Source: Dichotomocladium elegans
Lineage: Eukaryota; Mucoromycota; Mucoromycetes; Mucorales; Lichtheimiaceae
NCBI GenBank assembly: GCA_025716815.1
Contig: JAIXMN010000023.1
Span: 548,969 to 612,968, forward strand
DNA: 64,000 bases
Direction: 5' to 3'
Below, piece by piece: positions 34,586 to 46,474 of this stretch (positions are counted from its first letter, which is position 1; every line of letters starts with the position of its first letter). The notes beneath the pieces were generated by a model. The model was not told where the DNA came from. It did no database searches and was given only the letters and a program-made list of their open reading frames with translations. Both the position numbers and the translations under genes were made by a program.

Positions 34586-35358
34586 TTAATCGACTAGCGA
34601 GGCTGATGAGCCAGGGAAATAGTGGTTCCACACATCAATGTACCTAGCCAAGCCCGTAAAATGTTAAATCACGTTTGTCCTTCCATTTTTGCAAGCAGAC
34701 ACACTTACTGCTGGGGATTCCGGATATGTTCCTCAACGATACCAAACTTGAGCTGAACTTCGCCCGAGACATTGTTCTTTTCGGCACGCTTGCCGAGAGT
34801 GTACCACTGGGCCATGTTCTCCGGGTCTCTGTAATGGCGTGGAATCCCACCGGAGATGCCACCCGCGTTCCGGTCGAAGCAGTTCTTGAACGGAATCGAG
34901 ACCTCGCCGAGAAAATCGCGGCCAAAGGTGTCCTTGTCCCACACCGTCACGTTAATGGGCCGGGTTGTGGGATCCACCGGAATGTCGAATTCATAATTCC
35001 ATACAGGGTCCAGCGTCTGCTTCACCACCTTGGTCGAGTACTTCTTATCGCTAGAAACTTGCATGAACAATCACCGGAGCATCTTTCTCTCTCTTTACCC
35101 CACCCCTGCCCCGCCCCGCCCGGGGACAACATACTTTACACGGATAACACAATAAGGATCCGAAAGACCAGACTTGTCACTATAAGCAAAACGACAATAA
35201 GAATAACCAATGCACTGAAAAGGTTACGAATAGAACGGGTAGAAGGGATTCGTGCGCAAAAGGCAGAGAAGGCAGCGAGGGCAAAGAGGCGATGTTACTT
35301 ACGCAGCAGCCAGGTTGCGCGCACCCACGACAGTGATACGAAGTTTCAAGTTGGACAT
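34586..35358 (-). CDS. Small C2-domain protein
   Basis: Model: complement(join(34586..34643, 34709..35050, 35135..35179, 35303..35358)), 166 aa. Almost the whole protein is one C2 domain: LKLRITVVGARNLA, DKSGLSDPYCVIRVK, TLDPVWNYEFDIPV, PINVTVWDKDTFGRDFLGEV, then a long loop and VQLKFG. Asp residues in KSGLSDPY and VWDKDTFGRD match Ca2+-binding positions, so Ca2+-dependent phospholipid binding is likely. A naive frame would stop right after RNPQ at 34705, but a GTAAGT donor there and a TAG acceptor at 34644 extend the protein to YIDVWNHYFPGSSASLVD, giving a better C-terminus. Proteins of this size act as peripheral membrane adaptors; the specific role is unknown. Confidence 0.88.
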
Positions 35359-35812
35359 TGCAGCGATGAAGAAGAGAGAGAAAAGAAGAAGAAAAAGAAT
35401 TAGCCCATGTATAAAAAAGACATGCGCCAGTGTTACACACGCATCAGCGGGTAAAAATAGCGTACACGTGCTTCAGTTCTTACGGCGAGAGGGTCAAAGG
35501 GGAAGGAGTCACACAAGCCGTTTCCTGGCCTAATCTCCATTTGACAGGCAAGTTCTACAGTATTCAATCGATCAATATTTATAGATCCATCTCCACGGCA
35601 ACAACTCCCCCCCCAAAAAAAAAGATCCCCATCCCCGTCTCCGCCCATTATCCCCCCCCAAACCATCCAGCCAAATAGAAATGCTGCTGCTGCTGCTGCT
35701 GCTGTGATGCTTGATGCGGATGCAGTAAGAAAAACCAGCATCGTGCCCTATATAAACTATCTAGTGCCCTTCAGCTTCTCCTTTTGCCCTTTCTTTTCTA
35801 TTTTTCTGAAAC
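35359..35812. other. Divergent spacer between C2 gene and LRR gene
   Basis: About 450 bp upstream of both genes. Contains C runs at 35607-35614 and 35652-35659 and a short (GCT)n run at about 35683-35704. No gene seen. Confidence 0.5.
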
Positions 35813-37186
35813 ATGAAAGCATATAGCTCATGTCTTATACTGGCCATCCTTCTCTTCTTGATCGCATCATTTGTCCTCGCTCAAGGTATCGCATTTGATT
35901 TGTTCAACATATATCCACCTGTTCTAACCCCTCACCCACCCCGTGCATGCACACAAACGCACCCACACGCCTTCATCAGAGGAAGATGGCGATATATCTG
36001 ATATCAGCAGTAGCAGCGACACATCAGGACAGGACACCGACGATTCTCTTCCATCCCAAGATAATACAGAAGAGGCATCATCATCATCGCCGCCAACGAC
36101 ACCCTCGACCACAACAAATACGAATACAAACGACAATGGCCCCGCAGACCTTCCAACAGCCCCCGAAATCGACGTCGACGACGACGAGAGCGAGACAATC
36201 GTTCCCAATACAGGGCCCGTGGAAGACACAGCTCCTGCCACTGCCGACCCGACCATTGTGCCAACATCGCACGGCCGCATCCTTCCCAGCACCACCACTT
36301 GCACCGCGCTCAAACAGATCTATAATGCGCTTAACGGAAAGACCTGGTCTGTCTCTGCTGGATGGGCCGATGGCAACATGACCAGTTGCTGCAGCGGCTG
36401 GAGCGGTGTTGCCTGTAGTCGTGGCAATGTAGTAAAAATGTAACGTACACTTTTATATCATTTACATCTTCCACGAAAAAAAAATGAAGTCCTGCTCCAC
36501 TAAGCTTAACCTTTTTCTTTTTTCGGGAAAAAAAACCCCATCGAACTCCTCGACGATTAATACTTTTTCTCCTTTACCAAACTCACACTCCTTGTTATCT
36601 CCAGCGCCCTACCGTCAAATAATCTCATCGGCACTCTCCCGGACGTATTTGGACAGCTTCAGAGCCTGGTTACGCTGTACGTATTCCCACCCACGTTGTG
36701 TATGCCCAGCACAAGACATTATCTCATCAATAACGTCTCTTTTATCTCTCCCTCTCCCACTCTCCGGCACTCATACATACACCCCTTACTACCATCACCC
36801 TCCCCCCTCTCTTTTGATAGCGACCTGAGTGGCAATCATATCTCGGGGTCCCTTCCGACCTCGCTGGCCTCAATGCCTCTCCTTAGGCTGCTCAACCTCG
36901 ACTTCAATCAGCTCAGTGGTCCACTCATTAATTTCCGTTCCATGCCCGCACTCACAAGCATGTACGTTCCTTCCTGATCTCAGCATAGCATTCGGACGCC
37001 CTGCACATGAGCTTGCATATTCTTTTGTCTAATCGAACCCCCCCTCGGCCCACAACCCCCCCCCCACATCCCGGCTTCTTTTATCATCTTTTCACCATAG
37101 CCACTTGAAGAACAACTCATTCTCTGGCGCTATCCCTGACTCCTGGGCTAATCTCATCGCTTTAAAAGGTACGGTTTCCAAACTTT

Positions 37187-37220
<34 letters not shown>

Positions 37221-38337
37221 GTGTCTCCTTACCTAGCTCATGAAACAAAAAAATTGACACACCATGTCTGTAGACCTGTATCTGAGCAATAATAACCTGA
37301 CAGGCCCGTTCCCAACGCCCGTATTGCATCTCACCAGGCTCCATACCCTGTAAGGCCATTACATCTCTCTCTGTCGATAGATCCTCTAAGAGCAATATAT
37401 ACATAGGCTATTGGACGGCAATCATTTCAGTGGTCCACTTCCTGCAACTCTAGGCAGCTTGAATGCTCTGCAAACACTGTACGTTGAGCTACAAGCAGAG
37501 TGATCTTGTTACTATATATATATATGCATTTTCGACTAACACGCAAAACAAATAGCAACATGAAAAATAATCGTCTCTTGGGCCCTATTCCATCTAGTAT
37601 TGGCAATATGACGAGCCTGATGAACCTGTATGTACTATTTATGTATAGCAGCCGGATGACGCAATCGCTTTTCAATAACAAAATTGCCTTCCCTTCCCTG
37701 CAGGCTCTTATCTCATCAGATGTTAAATGGATCCATCCCCGACGGTCTTTATAACCTCGTCAATCTCGAATACCTGCAAGTAATCAATCCTCACCCTAGC
37801 CGTCCTCTTGCTCAATTTTTTCTTTTGTTTATTTCTTTTGCATGTGGCATACAGTGATCTTTCGAGCAATCGTCTGACGGGCGGCATCTCCCCCCAAATT
37901 GGGAATTTCCAGAAACTCAAAAAACTGCAAGTGAAAAACCATGCATCTCTTTGGCGTGGCGAACGGAATGCTTATTATTTTCTGACAGGTTTCTGGGCCA
38001 CAACGGCTTATCCGGCTCTGTTCCGAGCCAGCTCGAGGCCCTCGGGAAACTTGAGTATCTCAGTCTCAACTATAACCAGCTGAATGGCCAGTTCCCGGGC
38101 ATCATGGCACCCCGTGCGCTTGGCTATTGCTACATGACCCCCAATCAGTTCCAGGTCTGCCCCGACCGCCATATCGTCACCAATCCCAACTCCATGGCAT
38201 TCCAGTGCGCCATGGACTGTATCAAGACCGACGAAACATCCGCCATCTCGTCTGCCACGCCCGTCCGTCGACTTTATCCCTTGGCCCCAAGCTGGCTGTG
38301 CGTCGTTGCTTTGGCCGCTTGGCTTGCTCTTTTCTAG
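35813..38337 (+). CDS. Secreted, probably GPI-anchored leucine-rich-repeat protein
   Basis: Eleven-exon model, 508 aa: join(35813..35885, 35980..36439, 36605..36676, 36821..36961, 37101..37168, 37274..37349, 37407..37478, 37556..37627, 37704..37775, 37855..37926, 37989..38337). A signal peptide (MKAYSSCLILAILLFLIASF) is followed by an acidic Ser/Thr/Asp-rich stalk. Then comes a plant-type LRR N-cap (CTALKQIYNAL...CCSGWSGVAC) and about ten LRRs of the LxxNxLxGxIP class (NLIGTLPDVFGQL, NNLTGPFPTPV, NRLLGPIPSSIGNM). The tail has Cys, Ser/Thr and a terminal hydrophobic segment (WLCVVALAAWLALF), as for a GPI-anchor signal. Several repeats are exactly one 72-nt exon. Two introns start with GC (GCAAGT at 37776 and 37927). 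Likely a cell-surface recognition or adhesion protein. Confidence 0.9.
37189..37219. repeat. (TG)n microsatellite in LRR-gene intron
   Basis: About fifteen TG units inside the intron 37169-37273 of the LRR protein gene. Confidence 0.85.
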
Positions 38338-39354
38338 CGTACAACTACCTTCTCCATCCAGATCGTGGATGATAAAAATAAAATGTGGCATGATAGAACC
38401 CATTTTCACAAACGCAAGGGAGAACAGGAACCAGAAACACGCACTCTATCTTTTCAGTGAATGGAAACCGCGCATGACGTTAGATGGGTTATCATGTCGG
38501 CCGTCATATTGGTGGTGAGATAAAGAATATATCAGCCTCATCATCAACCCCACCCCCCAAAGTTTTCTGATCCATATCTCCGGGTGTGTGTGCCCGTGTA
38601 TGCCTGTAAGAAAGGAGGCGGGGAGACACAATCTACCTGCTTTCCCCCGAAGGAAAGCTACTTTTTTTTTTTCACATTTGATATATCTACCGACCGTGAT
38701 CACGCTGTTCATCTGCAACCTGTCTCTCTCTCTCTTTATTTTTTTTCAAAAGAAACAGACAATCCATGTACCGCTTCATGGCTCAGCTTACAAGTCGGAG
38801 CTGAGGAGCAGCTTTCGTCTGATACCTCTCCAGGATTACGTACCTTCCTCCCTTTGCAGAAGGATATCGTAGTGGATCCACCGTAATAACATCATGCAAA
38901 CTCACCAGTTCGAATCACATCCATTGAAACCAAACAACAACCGGATAGGGCTGTGCTTCATAGAAAAACGAAAAAGCCATGCGTCACAGTAAACATGAGA
39001 TAATGTGCAACAGCAATTGTTTTCGACTGGATGACGAGGGAAGAGAACCCTACACCATCTTATTCAGTTCAGAAATTTGTCGCATGGCGACCGCAAAAGT
39101 CCCTTATGCCAAAAAAAGAAACGGAGAACACTTACTCTCTCTATCGCTATGTACAGACTTAATCCGAGGATCTATGTAAGAGATGTACAAGCTCTTTGTG
39201 ATAATCACGCATTGGGTGATGAAAGAAATACTGTGGGTTACCATTCTCCATCGCAAAGAGCTTATGCATACGCTACTTTCTATAAGCACTGGGCTGCCGA
39301 GAAATCTGTTCCCGTCATTAAGACTCTCTCTTTCTCTTCCAATATTCTACATTA
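38338..39354. other. Intergenic region without recognised content
   Basis: About 1 kb between the LRR gene and transposon copy B. Open frames below 135 codons with no motifs; CT-rich and T-rich patches at 38662-38760. Confidence 0.45.
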
Positions 39355-41537
39355 CTTTATTTTCAAAAATAAATGTCGTAAACAAGATAAAATAATGTCG
39401 TGCAAAATACAAAAAAAATGTCGCATTGAATTATATAAATTTGTCGTATCAAGGCTTTCGCATCCATGGATTAAAACCTGTTAATCAACAGAGAACACTA
39501 CTCCTCCATACGCTTTAACTTACACTCAAGGGCCCCGAAGGACCCAGGAGTTATCCTGGGTAGTCCCGGCGATAACCGGGACGGAGAGACAGGACGAGAG
39601 AGCCAGCACTCCGGAAAAGACAGGCGGCGGGCGGAGGGAAGGAGCGGAAGGGTGTTCCGAACTCCTCTCTTCCATGGCTCATCAAGCACGGGTACGATTG
39701 GTTAATCTATAAAGGACAGTGGATGTTAGTTGCAATAAAACAATTTGGTATTATAGGATAAGACCATGGAAGAGAGGGTCGGGATGAAGTTGATGGAGAA
39801 AGGAGATTTCTCGGCTGTCCATTATTGATAGGAAATCAAGGAGGAGCAGAAGAAGTTTCTTTGTGATAAACGATGCTGCAATAGATACAGCGGCGGATCA
39901 TATGCTCTTTTCATCGACTCGCTGATCCTTTAATCGGTACAGAAGCTTGGAAACGTCCTGTTATTGCATTCCGAGAGTACTTGGATAATTTCTTTGTGAT
40001 GAACGATGCTGCAGTAAATACAGCGGCGGGTCATGATTTTCATCACTCGCTGATCCTTTAATCGGTACAGAAGCTTGGAAACGTCCTGTATTGCATTCGA
40101 ATAGTACTTCCATAATTTCTTTGTGATGATCGATGCTGCATTAAATACAGCGGCAGTAACTAAGCACATATGAGAATGAGAAACGAAACCTTCGATATCG
40201 CTCAGCTTTAAGCTATTGGATGCTTCGCTGATCTGTGTTATCAACGATCTCGCTTTCCAAGAACCTATTCCATTTAACTTTGCTATTGACCACTGACCAA
40301 AACTGCTCAATAGGATTGAGTTCAGACGAGTATGGTGGAAGATAAGCATATCGACATCCTCGACACTCGATGTATTCAGAGATATCCTGTGCCGTACGGA
40401 TAGGCTCATTATCCATTACCAAATAATGGCCATTCCTATGTTCATACTTATCCATCTCGTCCATCATTGCCTTAAATAAGCTGAGGTGATGTACAGTTGC
40501 AGTTCCTTTGCTCGCAACTTCAGATTGACCTGCGCTCTTCATTTCTTGATTGGTAGCTGCGGGAGTCTCAAGCTACATTGAATGACGCCTGATGCTGAGA
40601 TTGTTCCCACAATTGGTTGTCTTTGGTACTGTACCCGCTGCAGGGGTCCCTTTCTTGGACCACACCATGCTGCATTTCATGTTAATATGGAATCCAGACT
40701 CATCAAAGAAAAAAGGCAGCTTTTTGCAGGTCGATGTCGGTCCTATCCCATCTGCGCACTCAGTCAAGGCGCTCTTGGATCTTCGCAGCACTATTCCTGT
40801 CTATAGGCTGAAACCGAACCATTTTTAATGACAGTTGCATACGTTTCCATAAATCGATGGAGCGTCGTTTTAGATGCTCTGAGACCCTCAAGTCATTGGA
40901 GCAACTACTCTAGGGCAATGGATGGGTCTTCATCAACGCATTCTAAAACAGTGCGCTTATGCTCTTCATTGAGAATACGCGAACGGTGCCCCCGTGTTAG
41001 GTTTCTTAAAGATGCTGTCAGGGCCCTTCTTGTGCTGTAATGCCCATCGCTGGGCTGAACGAATATGGAGACCTAGCAGCTGACGCACTCAAGATCTTCT
41101 CAAACATCCGTTTGAAAAATCTGACCTTGTCTTGGTCAGTTTATGCTGTGTAACTGCGCTTGATCCCAGCTTCTTTCATCCGAATGTCTGTATCCTTTTG
41201 CTTGGGAATGCGTGTGGGATTAAGCTCAGGGTTACTTTTGCACAATATGCTACGCAGATATTCAGTGTGAGAACAAACGGATTGAAGTGAGTACATTCCC
41301 TCATCAATGGCATAGTCCATAGGTTCAAAACAGCCACGCTCATCAACGACATGACCTTGGCCATCTTAAAATGTATAAAAGAGAAAGCTTCTTTTTTTGT
41401 GCGACATCTTTCCGTGTATGTGTGTGACATTCGATTTGTCATCACGCGTAAAGATTCTGGGCAAAATGCGATTTGTATTTTTGCGATCCTGCGACTTCAG
41501 AACTGACAGAGTGCGACTTTGATTTTGAAAAAGAGTG
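39355..41537 (-). mobile_element. Transposon family copy B: longest TIR element, with decayed DDE transposase
   Basis: A 2.18-kb element flanked by TA (39353-39354 and 41538-41539). The termini are inverted: left CTTTATTTTCAAAAATAAAT, right (read in reverse) CACTCTTTTTCAAAATCAAA, followed by GTCG on both sides. Subterminal blocks are shared with copies A and C. The transposase reads on the reverse strand. TA target duplication and a DDE_3-type catalytic core place it in the IS630/Tc1/mariner superfamily. This is the only copy in the window retaining most of the catalytic domain. Confidence 0.85.
40213..41445 (-). pseudogene. IS630/Tc1-like DDE transposase, decayed
   Basis: Three catalytic regions can be read: FFFDESGFHINMKCSMVWSK (first Asp near 40704), HYLVMDNEPIRTAQD (second Asp near 40413) and PYSSELNPIEQFWSVVN (Glu near 40308). 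An in-frame stop at 40573-40575 separates the first from the rest, and the N-terminal and helix-turn-helix region (41445-40990) is broken by several stops and frame changes. The order HTH then DDE with a short second spacing is that of IS630/Tc1 enzymes, which cut at TA. Not functional as it stands. Confidence 0.8.
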
Positions 41538-41589
41538 TATAATATGATTACATCCTCACAGCCCGCTGTCCGTGTACAGGATTGGCCAA

Positions 41590-41760
41590 TAATACCGGAC
41601 TTGTCGAGTCATGGAAAGAGAGAGGCCTTGCGATGCCCTTCCATCTCTTGAGTGTACGTTAAAGGGTTACTGTTTTCTGTTGACCATAGAATGATTATCC
41701 ATCCATCGATGCGAAATCTCGTTAGTCCTTATTTTATCTCATGTACCGAAAAGACGTAAT
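41590..41760 (+). mobile_element. Fragment E of the same transposon family
   Basis: Just outside the right end of copy B, sequence catggaaagagagag...cttgagtgtacgttaaag...tttctgttgacca...atcgatgcgaaatc repeats the subterminal block that ends copy A, in copy A orientation and about 80% similar by eye. The interior and one terminus are lost, so this is an older remnant next to which copy B sits. Confidence 0.55.
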
Positions 41761-41977
41761 TAATATAATCCAACTGGCACCTAAAAATTACGTGCAGTAC
41801 CAGGATCATTGAGCGATGTATCCGAAATTCAATCGCATAATGGACGACGGTAGAGAGAGAGAGGGGGGGGGAATGGGGTATATGTACCGTATATTTATTT
41901 ATAGACATAAATAGACAACTATTGCCATCTGCTGTTGTTCTTTCGCGTTATTCATCTTCAAGTCATGGACAAGGAAT

Positions 41978-44900
41978 TTATCCACTTCGGAAGGACGGGA
42001 TCCATGACGAGCGCTTGTCGCGTTTCTCTTCAGCTACTACTGCCGCAAGTGTAGCATCCTCTACCGCAGCACCCTTACCCCGGAGTGGCTTGGCAATTCG
42101 ACCAAAGCTCAACGCCATGCCACTCTGCGACTTGGCCGATCGTGCTTGCTCTAAACGTTCACGGACGGTATGCAATTGTTGATCAAACCTGTAAACAGGG
42201 AGGGGATTGTTTGTAATTAATGGGACATACATCTACAGCCCATATGGATCCCTCCTTACTTTTTGTTCTGCGTCAGGAGACGTGTCTTCGCCTCTTCCAA
42301 CAGGTCCTCCAGATTCTGGATACGCTCGTTACGTGCCGCAAGCTTGCGGTCAGCCAAAGCAGCCTCCCGTTTAAGCTGTGCATTCTGTTCGACGAGTTGT
42401 TTTTGCACGTTTGTCAGCTGCTCCAGGTTGCGCTCAAGGAATGCCATCTTCTTCTGCTGGGCCTTGTTATTCGTCGCTCGAAGAACATTGTTGTATTGCT
42501 CCCGTGTCTCATCGAGCGAAATCTCGAGTTCTACCACGCGTTCGCAGCGGCTTTGTAGATCTCGCATCAGCGCCTTCTTCATCACCTCAAAATCGCCAAG
42601 CTGCTGGGCCATTGTCTTGCGCATTCGCTCCAGGTCCTTTTCCTTCTCTTCGAGGGACACCATGCTCCCATTCTTCGCAATCTCCTGTTGCTGCTTAGCC
42701 CGCTCCTTCAGCATCGCCTGGAGCTTATCATGTGTTTTCTGGAGTTCTTCAATAGCATTTGACAATTGTAACCCTTCGTTGCTTTTAATTTCGAGCTCTT
42801 GTCGTAGATCAATGATCTCACGCTCTTGCATTTCCTTTTTGGCCAGATATTGAGATTCGAGTTTGGCCTGCAGTGGACATGGTATACAGATATACATCAA
42901 AAGACGCCCTACTAAAAGTCAGAAAATATTCCATTACTCACCTTGAGTTCGTTGATCGTGTCCTCAATATTAGCATCTTGCTCCTCATCTGCAATCGTCT
43001 TATCGAGCAGTTCTTCAAACTCAGCTTCTAATGTTGCCAATCGACGCTCAAGCTCACTGCTCTTGCTGGTCAAACCATCTCTGTCGCGGCTCAGCATGCG
43101 GATGGTTTCGTGGTGTTTCGCAACAGTCGCCCTCGACTCGGCCAACTGCTGACGAAGAACTGCAAGCTCTTCGGGAGACATGGTATATTCATCAAGGTCA
43201 TCGGACGATTCCTCGGCTGATTTCTATTGTTCGACTTATTGAGTCAACGCTCCCCTTCTCTTCTAATATGTCTCCTTATACGTACCGTGACCTCTTCTTC
43301 CTTCTGTTCGGTGGAACCAGGCTGCTGGTCAACAGCAGTTGCATTCCCGCGAATCTGCGCAAGAGTCTTGCGCAATTCCTGCAATTCAGCCGTCAACTCT
43401 TGATTGGCTTCCTTGAGCGAATCAACGTTGATTGCGCTCTCCTTGTTCTCATATGTCACTTTCTCGAGCTGCATCTTGACCTCACTCAGGTCAGAAGTCA
43501 TTTGCTGATTATCGGCGGTGAATTTCTTGTCCATCTCCTTAAGTTGTTTGAGCTCATTCTGCATAGTTTGGACCTGCTTCTCGCGATTCGTAAGCTCTGC
43601 CTCCTTCTCAGCAATCTGCTCAACAAGTTCCTGCTCGCGGCGCTGAAGTTCCTCGCGCTCCTCTTGGTTAAGTACCGGGGCGGGTGTCGAGGGCCGGCTC
43701 GCATCACTTACGCCATTCCCTGTCTGTTCAATCGCACGCGTGGCAGGGGACTGTTTTGGCGGAAGGTTATTCTTCTTGTCAGGTGAGGCCCACTGGGCCT
43801 CAGGAACTTTGCCCCCCGAACGCCAGATCGAGATTTCGCCCTCAAGCGCAGTGATATACTGTTGATATGAGACACTATCACTTTTGACCTTCTTGAGCAG
43901 TGCCTTAAGTTCAGCCGGTGAGAGATCTGCGTTGACCTTGGCCTTGTTCTTGATCGTCTTTGCTCGCATACCAAAACGAAGCGTAGAGACTGTTTCGGCC
44001 TCATTGTATGACGAAGGGGAACAATTGATAATCAGTGTCGTACGGGAATTACCACCGAGCGACTCTTGCAGGATACGCGTCAGCTTGGAGTCACGATAAG
44101 GGACGTGGCTTGACTGAAGGGAGGGGTAGACGCGGCAGGGGATGTAACTCTCAGTGTTAGAGACAATTTATCAGCAAGAGCGGAATCGTTTATCTTACCT
44201 TGCCATCCGTCAAGGAGTTAATCACCATACCAAGGGCCGTAAGAGACTTGTTAATCTTCTTAGCTTCTTCAAGCGTTTGACCGGAAGCACCAGTTTTGCC
44301 GACTTTCTCCGAACCGGCCAGATCGACAAGATATAGCTTGCCACTTTTTGCAGCACCGGTATCGACGTTCTTCTGTGTGATGGTAATGATAACGAGAGAG
44401 TGACTTCGCGAACTCTCGGCATTCATATCTGGATTATACAGATTCGCCATATAAGGTCGATATCCAGATATCGTCGTTTCTTTCTCTTACTTACGGGTAT
44501 AGGCCACAACACGATTGTTACTGCCGCGTCGCATAACATCGTACACCTCTTCTGTCGATGATACGTAAACTTCAAGAGCGCCTTTAACGTACACGCCCTT
44601 GACCTTATCTTCGTGGATAGGGAGGTTATCTTGCTGGGCTGTTGGAAAAAAAGAAATATAAGTAAGGGAAGACGGTGGCTGCTCTGTAGGGCAAATATTG
44701 CATACGGTTGAGCAGATCGCGCACTTTCTCCATGTAGATTTCCATGTACGACACCTTGACGGTGAATTCCATGTTCGGAGGGGACTGCATGATGCTGGCG
44801 AATATTTGCTCGATAATACGAGGGATGATGCCTTTGTTGACTTCATCGTCGATGCTTGAGCCCTAGAGATAAAGCGATGGACAAAAAGTGGAAAGGGAGC

Positions 44901-45396
44901 AAAATGGGAATTATACATGTTTAACGTCATGCTTGCGGTGATAAGAATCAATCGAATATATACCATCATTGTGAACGTTTTACCGGAGCCAGTCTGACCA
45001 TACGCAAAGACGGTACCGTTGTAACCGGCAACTACATCTTTTTTGCCGCAACGCCCGCAGCCGAGAACCAGGAAATTTGTCAGCTTGTTTATAGCAACCC
45101 ATGCCACAGCTTACCGTCGACAATCGATTTGATAGAGTAGTTGAAGATATCTTCCTGCTTGGTCTCCCAGCCAAAGACCTTGTCAAATGCGAAGCTTTGC
45201 TTAACGTCCTTGCCCTTTAAAGAGAATAGGTCAGTAACAGAGATAATGTCAGGTACGACAATTTTAAAAATCTTACATTTATCTTCACACTAGTGCCTTC
45301 GTCATCAATGTCGATGATGGGCTGACCACCTTCTCTAATCTCGAGCTTGTTTTGTGGTCGGAAGCGACATACGACCTTGATGTTGTTGCCTGACAT
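41978..45396 (-). CDS. Conventional kinesin heavy chain (kinesin-1)
   Basis: Model: complement(join(41978..42188, 42260..42867, 42942..43223, 43286..44113, 44199..44428, 44495..44638, 44706..44862, 44964..45037, 45115..45214, 45277..45396)), 917 aa, close to the ~928-aa Neurospora kinesin. The N-terminal motor has P-loop GQTGSGKT (87-94), switch [10 protein letters not shown], switch II DLAGSEK and a neck with [15 protein letters not shown] sequence. A long coiled-coil stalk (about residues 380-840) follows, with a fungal-type tail ending [10 protein letters not shown]. It moves cargo toward microtubule plus ends; fungal members lack light chains. The tail has basic segments ([12 protein letters not shown]), as in the autoinhibitory region. 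All joins are GT-AG and keep phase; the exon 5-6 junction changes a usual Asn to His. Confidence 0.95.
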
Positions 45397-46474
45397 TTAT
45401 CTAAAAGGGATAAGCGACGGCGGAGGGAGGGGGTGGGTGGGGGAGAAGCGAGGGCGGAGCAGAACAAGTCAGTCTGTCTGGAAAAAAGTTACACGCTCAA
45501 CAAGGGCGGGCGTGGGGGCGGAGGAGGAGTCGGGTTATATCTTACGGAAACACAAGTCTTGAGGATTGGAGGGAGGGAGACTACGATATAAGAGAGTAAA
45601 GCAGTGCGTATAGATTTTAATGTATTAAAAGTAAAGGTGAGCGTGGACAGAAGAAGAGGAAAAAGGGGGGTAGGGGGAGAGAGGGAGAAAGAGAAAGAGA
45701 AAAGCAAGAGTCGGGTGTGTTGCAGCAGCACAAGAACAGACAGTTCGGAGCAACGTCCGGTGTCGCACCGTGAATTCTGTGTCGCACTCGCCTCTTCTAT
45801 GCTAAAGGGGCCCCTCTTTCATTTGGTCTGCCCCACCCCCCCCATCACCCATAGAGATACGATCCAAAACAATCAGGACAATCAAGCTAGATGTATCTAA
45901 GTGTCCAAGTGTACGTGTTCGTGGGCGTGTACGTGTGCGTATGCGTGTGTGTGAGCTGATCAAAATGAAATAGAGTTGGGTGGAGGGTTGTACATTGCAG
46001 ACTGCCTCTATTCACCCACGAAAGAGGATCACCGAATGACGCGGTCCCAAAAAAAAGGAGGCGGGTGGAGGGTCCTAGTGCTTACACTTCTGGATGGAAT
46101 CCCGGCATATCTGAAGCTTTATCTCCATCTTCCCCCGTACACGTGGGTCACCCGAACCGTTACACAAATGAGACACATCCGTTCATAGTCTTTGCTCTGA
46201 TCCTTGATATAATGATCCGACACAGGCAAATCATGCTGACCTCTTCCAAGACGTATTATCCCCTCCGGATTTTCCTGAAGCGCTCAGAATAAAGAACCAC
46301 CTGTCAGTGACAATGTTTCCCTTTTATTTTTGGAGAGTCGCTACAGAACTTGTGGGTTGGGCGTTGGAACGATTGGCTTCTTCGAGTAGACGATATAACG
46401 CCGCCACACGCTCTTTTTTAGCACCCCCTTTTTTTTATTTATTTCACAGCTCTCGTTGCTAATAATTGAAAATT
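45397..46474. other. Divergent intergenic region upstream of kinesin and RNase H2B
   Basis: About 1.1 kb. The first part is purine-rich on the plus strand (45411-45720), i.e. a CT-rich leader for kinesin. A GTGT/ACGTGT-rich patch follows at about 45905-45955. No gene recognised; the 98-codon frame at 45604-45900 is low-complexity. Confidence 0.5.

Noticed and set aside
34705..34709. Stop codon of the C2 protein directly after RNPQQ
   Set aside because: The TAA is part of a GTAAGT donor; splicing to 34643 gives a better C-terminus and keeps phase.
43031..43786. 251-codon plus frame within the kinesin gene
   Set aside because: Antisense shadow of the coiled-coil stalk; no motif of its own.
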